Assembly: GCA_035578175.1 (NCBI GenBank)
Contig: JAQMRL010000022.1
Location: 3,170,001 to 3,234,000, forward strand
Source: Catonia carolina
Lineage: Eukaryota > Arthropoda > Insecta > Hemiptera > Achilidae
Direction: 5' to 3'
Length of the DNA: 64,000 bases
Within the stretch, counting starts at the first letter, position 1; every line of letters begins with the position of its first letter. Shown here in pieces: positions 57,869-64,000 of the stretch. The notes below the pieces were generated by a model that had not been told where the DNA came from, did not search any database, and was given only the letters and a program-made list of their open reading frames with translations. The translations under genes were made by a program, and so were the position numbers.

Positions 57869-58617
57869 TGTGACAATATCGAAGAAGACATGGTTCGCGT
57901 AATTTCTAGAATTTCATTCATAAAAATAGTAAAGAGAGGATAATAGAGTGAAAGAGTAATAATGGAGTGGCTATATAGGGTTGACTATTCATGAAAGTTG
58001 TTGAAAGGACTGAGCTATTATTTATGAAAGGGACCTGCAACACTTTCTATTTACAATAAGATCTATTGTTGACTTGTTTACAATAGATTTTTCTAGCACT
58101 CATTTATAAAGGGTTAATTTTGTACTTTATTATTTGCATGGAGTTTCTCTGTTTTGCTAGATTTATCTTTTTGAAATACTTATAAAAAGGCGCCCGAGTG
58201 CGGTCAGGAGTTAGTATTCGTTTGATCTTTGACGAGTGGCTACGGGCGTAGTGGAGGCGCGTTCCGAGAACTGTGTTGGTCAAGAGATTGTTATACTGTC
58301 TTTGTTTGTGTGTGTATTGTGAAAAGTTATTGTGTATCTATATTAAATTCAGTTTTTGTGTATTCAGTTTCATTTTGTATGTGTGTTCTATAAAATTGAT
58401 TGTAAGTAGTGCTAAGAAAAGTATTAAGTTATTTATTGATTATTATTTATTTTAAGTAAATTATTAAGTCATCTATTGTATTACTTCATGATAATTAGTT
58501 TAATTATTTATTTTGTAAATCTTTTAGTGTAATAAATATTTGTAATTGTAAACTTTAGCGTATTAATTATATCTAATGACCTAGATCCCGAAACGGACCT
58601 TAGCGATAAGTGTCACA
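57869..58617 (+). mobile_element. Solo LTR, copy 2, with 4-bp target duplication
   Basis: 749 bp, from TGTGACAATATC to GATAAGTGTCACA, so the ends are inverted TGTGACA/TGTCACA. It is flanked by ATAC on both sides (57865-57868 and 58618-58621). A TATA box TATAAAAAGG (58181-58190) is followed by GC-rich CGCCCGAGTGCGG, and the polyadenylation signal AATAAA lies at 58531-58536. The last 60 bases closely match copy 1 (TAGATCCCGAAACGGACCT). Without an internal region it is the product of LTR-LTR recombination. Four-base duplications fit Gypsy-type elements, but the family is not identified. Confidence 0.88.
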
Positions 58618-58689
58618 ATACTTTAAGTTATGATTTTTTACTCTAAAATCGACTATTTCTGTTATTCTAATGGTACAGAAAATATCATA

Positions 58690-58850
58690 ATGGCCGCCTT
58701 CGTAGCTAGTGGTAACGTGCTAGCCTACAACGTGGAGGTCCCGAGTTCGATTCCCAGCTAGAGTCCGAAAATGTTAACAAGTTAAAACCTACCGTATCGC
58801 TAATAACCGAAGTATTGATGAAACTTTAAATAAATTATAATAAAAAAACC
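58690..58850 (+). mobile_element. tRNA-derived SINE (SINE2 type)
   Basis: A box TAGCTAGTGGTAACGTGC (58703), B box GAGTTCGATTCC (58743-58754), then a body ending ATCGCTAATAACCGAAG, TTGATGAAACTTTAAATA and an A-rich tail. This is the best-preserved head of this type; the head resembles a tRNA but lacks an evident acceptor stem. Confidence 0.8.
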
Positions 58851-59939
58851 AAAAGTGATAAATTTTGTCAAAATGAAGAAATAATTACTCCAACGTATCC
58901 CTCTAATATTTCAATGTAAAGCAATTTTTGAAGCGTACCAAAAAACTTTTAAAGCCGTAAAAGTTTAGGGCACTAAATTAAGAAATAACCATGTCATTAA
59001 CATCTGTTAAACAAATACGAAATTTAATTTAAAACAACAATAAGATTAAAGTAAATTGTAGAGTACAACTTGGAATAGTTTTAAGTAAAAACGAAAAACT
59101 TTGTACGAATCAAGCAATAAAATTGAGAATATTTCATCTTGAAAACAGAGGAATTCTATTTTAAAGTTTATCTTTCACAACTTTCAAATGAATAAATTAG
59201 TGTGAATATTAATGAATATTGTTTTGATAAATGCATAGTACTATTTAAAAGCAATTTCTGGATAAATGCTTAAATGAATAAGAAATCTATAGAATAATAA
59301 ATTATAATATTATGATTTTATAATTTCACTAAGAAAATAAGTTATTCTTATATCATTATTTGTTTACTCGTCTTAAAATTTAACATTCAAGAATATATTC
59401 TCATACAATCCACCAATACGAACATACATTCTTTATCATTAGACATTCCACTACATAATTTTATCTTTAAATATTGTAGATTTAGCAAAGAATACTTTAA
59501 AATATTGAGAACATGTTATTGATACAATGATTTTACATCTGAATCTTATAAGTTAATCTCATTTTTAGAAAATAATTATTTGATAACATAGTTCCTGAAA
59601 CAATTTATACCGTAAATTTTTGTATTGTTTAATTTAATTTTAACAAAAATTAGGAATAATAATTAATATTCCAGTAATTTCTCGTTTACCTGATCCTGTT
59701 TAACTATTTCGGCATTACCTGAAATAATCTCTATACTATAAGATAATTTTTTTAAATTTATTATTGGGTTTAATTTAGGTATATTTCCACTACTTTATAA
59801 AAATAATTACAATATGTATTTCACTTATTTAATTTACAACTTTATTAATATAAATTTCCTTATATTAAGTTTGTGGTATGACAAATAATATTGCCATATT
59901 GTAGCGTCTACTATTGAAGATCCTTAGAATTATTACTGA
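58851..59939. other. AT-rich stretch
   Basis: Nothing recognised. Confidence 0.42.
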
Positions 59940-60150
59940 TTCCCCTTAGTTCAATAACCAATGGCGTAAGTCACTATGACTTATTCATATAAACACAGTT
60001 CTAGATGAAATACGACAACGAAACAAGAAATACTAAGACAGAGTTAAACGTCATCAAAACCCTTTAGCAATTAACCTTTTAGATAATAGAGACAACTACC
60101 ACAGACTGAAACGTTTCAAAATCTTAGACTTACCGTACAGACAAAATTAA
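59940..60150 (+). pseudogene. Jockey-like ORF2 carboxyl remnant
   Basis: The frame reads VLDEIRQRNKKY, a stop, DRVKRHQNPLAINLLDNRDN, YHRLKRFKILDLPYRQN and TAA (60148-60150). It corresponds to VGEEISSRSEKY, NHLAINLLDDNIEHQRLKK and RILDLPFRFT of the 19302-21371 element; it is a sister copy with decayed flanks. Confidence 0.82.
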
Positions 60151-60849
60151 AAATTAACAGCGATAACTATGGCAGATAGTTATTTATACAATATATCGGT
60201 ATTATATATGTACCCCTTTTAATGTTTTAATTAGCTAACAATAATTGTTAAATTTTGTATTTATTTTAAACCCAATGAAAATTGATTTTAAAAATAAAAA
60301 TTTTATATAATCTATATAAAAAGAAAGAATTTTATTTTATCTACTATATTTATATAACGTAATCTCCATCAATATGTGTTTTCTAGTGTTAAGAAATACC
60401 TATAGTTAATAATTTAACTAATTGCAAGTATTATTCATAGAAGTTGAAAAAATTTGGTGCGAAAATTGACCAACTATCAGGTTCCTGTGTTCTTGGATAA
60501 ATAAATTTTGTGCTTCAGTGTTTACATTTCTAATACCTTAACTACTACAGTGTGTACTATGTTATTAGTTTATTAGTAACTTAAAATACCAATGAAATTA
60601 CTAAAAGGGCTATTCAAATATTACGGTAAAATATATGGTTTTTTAAACTTTAAGATTGTGTTATATTCATTTTTGGGTGAACTATACAAACATAAAAATT
60701 TATTAGCAGGTCCTTTATTAGATAATATTTGAATTCAAAATTAAGGTGATTTTATTTATTTTAGACTTGCCTTATAAGTATTATTACAAAAATTCATCGC
60801 ATCACTTCTTGTACTTTACAAATTTTATTTTATTTGTTGTACGAGTATA
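60151..60849. other. AT-rich stretch
   Basis: Nothing recognised. Confidence 0.42.
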
Positions 60850-60906
60850 AAAAAAAGTCTAAAGTCGATGGATTATAATATAATCCATCGACTTTAGACT
60901 TTTTTT
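60850..60906. repeat. Perfect 27-bp inverted repeat with 3-base loop
   Basis: Arms 60850-60876 and 60880-60906 are exact reverse complements around AAT (60877-60879). The arms include AGTCTAAAGTCGATGGATTA, so this is not only A/T low complexity. Confidence 0.92.
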
Positions 60907-60950
60907 CATATACGACTTTTTTATTTATTTTTTTTTATTTTAGACTTTTT

Positions 60951-60987
60951 AATAACGAAGGAAGTGTATTATACTTCCTTCGTTATT
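60951..60987. repeat. Perfect 15-bp inverted repeat with 7-base loop
   Basis: AATAACGAAGGAAGT (60951-60965) pairs with ACTTCCTTCGTTATT (60973-60987). It starts 44 bases after the preceding palindrome; the T-rich spacer repeats ACTTTTTT and TTTAGACTTTTT words. Confidence 0.92.
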
Positions 60988-61257
60988 ACTCTAATTGCCA
61001 TGACAATTAAAACTGTTCAGACAATAATGAGAAAATTGTAATAAAGCAGAAAGAAGAAAATACAAAAAATAAAATATTTAAACAAAAACCTTTTCAAAAT
61101 CATAAAAACCAGATCATTGGAACGGTAAATGAACTCACAGGATTACTGGTGTAACAAAATTATTCTATCGTTTTTCGTTTTATTGTATTTATACAATATA
61201 AATACCAAAAATGCCACTTATAAATTACAACGCATATATAATAAATTTCCCACTAGA

Positions 61258-61655
61258 GGCAGGTGGAGAGTTACATTAATTCCACTCTAACTGCTAATTC
61301 CAGGGCTACAAAAAATAGTTCTGTTTCTTATTACATGGTCCAGATAATATGACTGAAGAGTTTATAAACAGAAGAGGTAGAGGTGAAAACAAACTAGTCA
61401 GAGTTATCTCCTCTAACAGTAATACATTTTATCATTATACAGCCAGACCCTGTGGTGAATGAAGTGAAGGTGTCATTTGCAGGTTGGAAGGTAGATAGTT
61501 TTCAGAGGGTCTGGCATGCTGATTGCTGATAAGCATAATTTTCCACTCAGCGAGGAAGGCAATTGTAAATCACCTCTTTTTTCATTTTACTTAATAAAGC
61601 TTCTAAAGGTTCAAACCAGCCTTTCAACTGATGACCTAAACGACAATAATATTAA
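61258..61655 (+). repeat. Repeat B, copy 6, the most complete
   Basis: Runs from GCAGGTGGAGAGTT through CCAGGGCTACAAAAAATAGT, CAGCCAGACCCTGTGGTGAA, GGCATGCTGATTGC and TTCAAACCAGCCTTTCAACT to a tail of AACGACAATAATATTA. It shows both ends of the family. Confidence 0.88.
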
Positions 61656-62629
61656 ATAATAATCAACAATAAGAAATGTAAGATATTAAAAACTGAATAA
61701 AATTTAATTGAAAAAAAAGTTTCCGATTTTTTATTTGATATCTATATGTGAATATCTCTTCGTTATGATGATTCTTTAAATATACTTTTCAAACCTTATA
61801 GCCTACCTAAGCTTCGATTACAGAAAATGTTAAAAATAATATCACTGCATAAATATTTTGTTTAAAATTTGTATTTAAAGACCTCAATCGGTTTATTTAC
61901 CACAAAACCGGTATTAATACGGAATGACAGGATAAAATTGTAATTACAAGTTGTATAATACTATTGGTAAACATAAGATTTAAACGAATCTGAGGTTAAT
62001 TAAATGCATTTATTTCGAAAGCAATGCAAAATTAATCAGTTGATTAAATGAAACCACAAAATATGAATTATTTTGTAATTATAATAAACGAAGTAAAGAT
62101 AAATATACGTATTCTAAAATCAGAACCCATGATAAATGTGTTTTATTATAGTCATACTGCATTCTGTGCATATCTTACAACTTTTAGTCATAAATAAAGA
62201 TAAGAAAAATGTTAAATATATAGTTCATATTATATGACTGCAGTATGTTTACTCGTAAATAGTGGTGGAGTAATACCATTAAGAAGAAATGTTGGATTTA
62301 CGGGTGCAATCTGAACAATGTCATAAAAAACCGAGAAGGTAACAAAACTGTTGTAAAAATTGTACCACTGCCGACAAGTGTAATATTCAACAACTCAAAT
62401 ATATAAGATATAAAAAGCATAGTATAAAAATTGTAACAATATTTTTTTTTATTATTGCCTACAAACCAATAAATAGCTCAAGTCAAAAATATATGTTATA
62501 TGTCAAAAATATTTTAGGCAAGGATATCTTATCATTTCTACTTTGCGTCAATTACGAAAAATGTCGTATCCGTACACGCTGTATGAAGGACTTGTAAATC
62601 AGATCTCTGCTCACTGTGCAATTTTTTTT
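61656..62629. other. AT-rich stretch
   Basis: Nothing recognised. Confidence 0.42.
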
Positions 62630-62760
62630 AAACCCTAACATGCATATGTTGCAATTTGTTGAATTTGAACAATAAGGTACCCCATGATCTTATGAGACGA
62701 GACTGATATGTACCACTGTAGTTGATGCGACGTTAAATAAAAACAAAGAAAAAACTAATA
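62630..62760. mobile_element. SINE1 3' end (minus) joined to SINE2 3' end (plus)
   Basis: 62630-62712 reversed reads like the SINE1 end (ATTGTTCAAATTCAACAAAT, then AGGGTTTAAAAAAAATT). Directly after, 62715-62760 has GTAGTTGATGCGACGTTAAA with an A-rich tail, the SINE2 end in plus orientation. Confidence 0.62.
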
Positions 62761-62882
62761 TTATAATAAATATATAGGCCTACTATTTCACTAAAAATAA
62801 TTATTAAAAAATGTTTTTATTGACTAAATTCTTGCCGGACTATATTTTTAGCAAGTAGCATACTAAATGTTGATTTCCTACC

Positions 62883-63225
62883 TTAATGCACTTCCTCGAC
62901 ACCCGATAAGCTGTTTTCTGTTGAATCGTCTACATCGTTTCCGACATTTTTCACGATATTTTCACACAAATTGTTCACTTTCCACGCTTTTTCTTCTTCT
63001 TCGATTACATGTTTAATACAATTTTTCCAAGCCTCTGCATCTACTCTATTGACACCTTTTATTAATAAATTTTTCAATATACTTAACTTGAATGTTTTGT
63101 TGTTATTTTCAATGTAGCCTTTGACTTGTGCCCATATCAATTCTATGGTGTAATGCAGTGGTAAGGAGGAAGAATACTATACAATTTCTTGATTTAGCAA
63201 TTTCGTCTACTATAAAACCTATTAT
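62883..63225 (-). pseudogene. DDE-type transposase carboxyl end, decayed
   Basis: Read on the minus strand with two single-base frame shifts: VDEIAKSRNCIV, LPPYHCITP, then in the open frame 63140-62883 ELIWAQVKGYIENNNKTFKL, VNRVDAEAWKNCIKHVIEEE and EKAWKVNNLCENIVKNVGND. The PPYHC-x-x-(N)P-IE-LIWAQVKGY pattern is the last catalytic block of DDE superfamily transposases related to Tc1/mariner that are common in insect genomes; the Glu of IE-LIW would be the third acidic residue. The first two acidic blocks are absent. The acidic Ser/Asp tail (DVDDSTENS) is typical of the family. Assignment is from memory of the family pattern; the gene is broken. Confidence 0.72.
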
Positions 63226-63289
63226 AAAACTCCCATGTCACCGGTTGTTTTGACTAAAGGCTGTAGTCTGTTTATATCTGCTGCACGGT

Positions 63290-63405
63290 TCTGTATGGTA
63301 TACTACAATATTCAAATCCGAATAAAAGTAATCATCTTTAACAGGATTTGAACCACGGAACATACATTTCCGTTCATCAGCTGGTGTGCGAATTGTCAAA
63401 ATAAT
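63290..63405 (-). mobile_element. SINE1 head, minus strand, partial
   Basis: In reverse it has the B box GGTTCAAATCCT (63341-63352), then AAAGATGATTACTTTTATTC and GGATTTGAATATTGTAG, as in other SINE1 copies. The A box is degraded. Confidence 0.68.
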
Positions 63406-63864
63406 GCTCTCATAGTTTTTGGTTATTTTACTAAGGATTTATAACGTTTACGAAAATATTAAAAACGTCATCCATCAATTGTAAAGTTACTTTGATAACA
63501 TTTTTTGAAGCAATAATAATATACTACCATGTGGTAATTCTCGGCAATAAAGGAGGTTTATGTAAGCAATATTATTTGTGTCATCGGTTAGGCTCTGATG
63601 TCGAAACTACTGAGAGATAGGAGAGCTGACGAGTTAGAATCCCTCAGCTGATGAGTTAGAATAATGTAACGTTTCCCATGACTATTGCTAAAACTTATTT
63701 TGTCTAAAATCATAGATCCAAGATCAAGATAGAAGCATGTTACATTGATATGTGGTCCATATTACGTGTAATTTGTGTGTGTGTGTGTGTGTATATTGCT
63801 TTTCGATATTGCTTTCTTACTGACTGAAATTTTCTTTGGAAACTAATTTATTTACACTAGATTT
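63406..63864. other. Unassigned stretch with GT microsatellite
   Basis: A TG/GT run of about 19 bases lies at 63774-63792. No gene. Confidence 0.5.
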
Positions 63865-64000
63865 TTTTATCCCTAATTTGTACACGTTGTAATCTGTTCA
63901 ATTCAGAACAATAAGCAACCCCGTGACCCAATGAGATGAGGATAACATGTATGACGTGTAAATGAGGTGTAGTCTTGTACAGATCCAGGCCGACCATTCC
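63865..64000 (-). mobile_element. SINE1 3' part, cut by the window end
   Basis: In reverse: GGAATGGTCGGCCTGGATCT, GTACAAGACTACACCTCATT, ATCTCATTGGGTCACGGGGT, TTGTTCTGAATTGAACAGAT, ending AATTAGGGATAAAAAAAT. The head should lie just beyond position 64000. Confidence 0.82.

Noticed and set aside
34773..58617. One giant LTR retrotransposon bounded by the two LTR copies
   Set aside because: The LTRs are strongly diverged, the second has its own matching ATAC target duplication, and no gag or pol lies between.
58690..58765. Possible tRNA gene
   Set aside because: It has good A and B boxes, but no acceptor stem pairing or clear anticodon arm, and a SINE body and A-rich tail follow.
60850..60906. 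microRNA precursor
   Set aside because: The loop is only 3 bases and the arms only 27 bp; a canonical precursor would be longer with mismatches. Kept only as a DNA palindrome.

Overview
The window is A/T-rich, intron- and gene-poor animal DNA packed with eukaryotic retroelements: Jockey-clade and RTE-clade non-LTR retrotransposons, tRNA-headed SINEs, solo LTRs and short interspersed repeats of no family I can name. This mix, the low GC and the Jockey/RTE pairing suggest an arthropod, most likely an insect; the species is not resolvable by eye. I found no convincing host protein-coding gene, no rRNA or functional tRNA gene, no CRISPR array and no bacterial-type operon. Every substantial open frame belongs to a transposable element.

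Layout. 0.4-3.3 kb: an RTE 3' remnant, then a 5'-truncated Jockey-like copy (1052-3010) inserted, with a 10-bp target duplication, into an older decayed Jockey relative. 3.3-19 kb: AT-rich DNA with a local tandem duplication (5187-5700), three copies of an unnamed ~350-bp repeat ('repeat B'), a repeat with a nested SINE (8063-8550), a 229-bp tandem duplication (10765-11222), several SINEs and one copy of a ~800-bp repeat ('repeat E'). 19.1-22.7 kb: a long minus-strand Jockey-like element (endonuclease end plus reverse transcriptase, one nonsense codon) and another remnant. 22.7-34.7 kb: mostly unassigned AT-rich DNA, with two near-identical inverted copies of a ~365-bp retroposon-like 3' end, repeat B and repeat E. 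34.8-35.5 and 57.9-58.6 kb: two diverged copies of one LTR family, the second a clear solo LTR with a 4-bp target duplication. 40.1-44.4 kb: a Jockey remnant and the best preserved element of the window, an RTE with endonuclease and RT broken only by stop codons. 44.4-49.6 kb: a SINE cluster, repeat E, a Jockey remnant whose 5' part is inverted (twin-priming architecture), and a second, almost identical copy of the 1-3 kb Jockey element. 51-64 kb: an inverted-repeat element, more repeat B, two more Jockey remnants, a pair of perfect DNA hairpins, a decayed DDE-type transposase end and a SINE cut by the window edge.

Nothing here forms a working pathway. The interest lies in how retrotransposition shaped the region: nested insertions, target-site duplications, 5' truncation, 5' inversion and several apparently unnamed repeat families. 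Because two Jockey-like copies differ at only two of 363 aligned residues, that subfamily was probably active recently.
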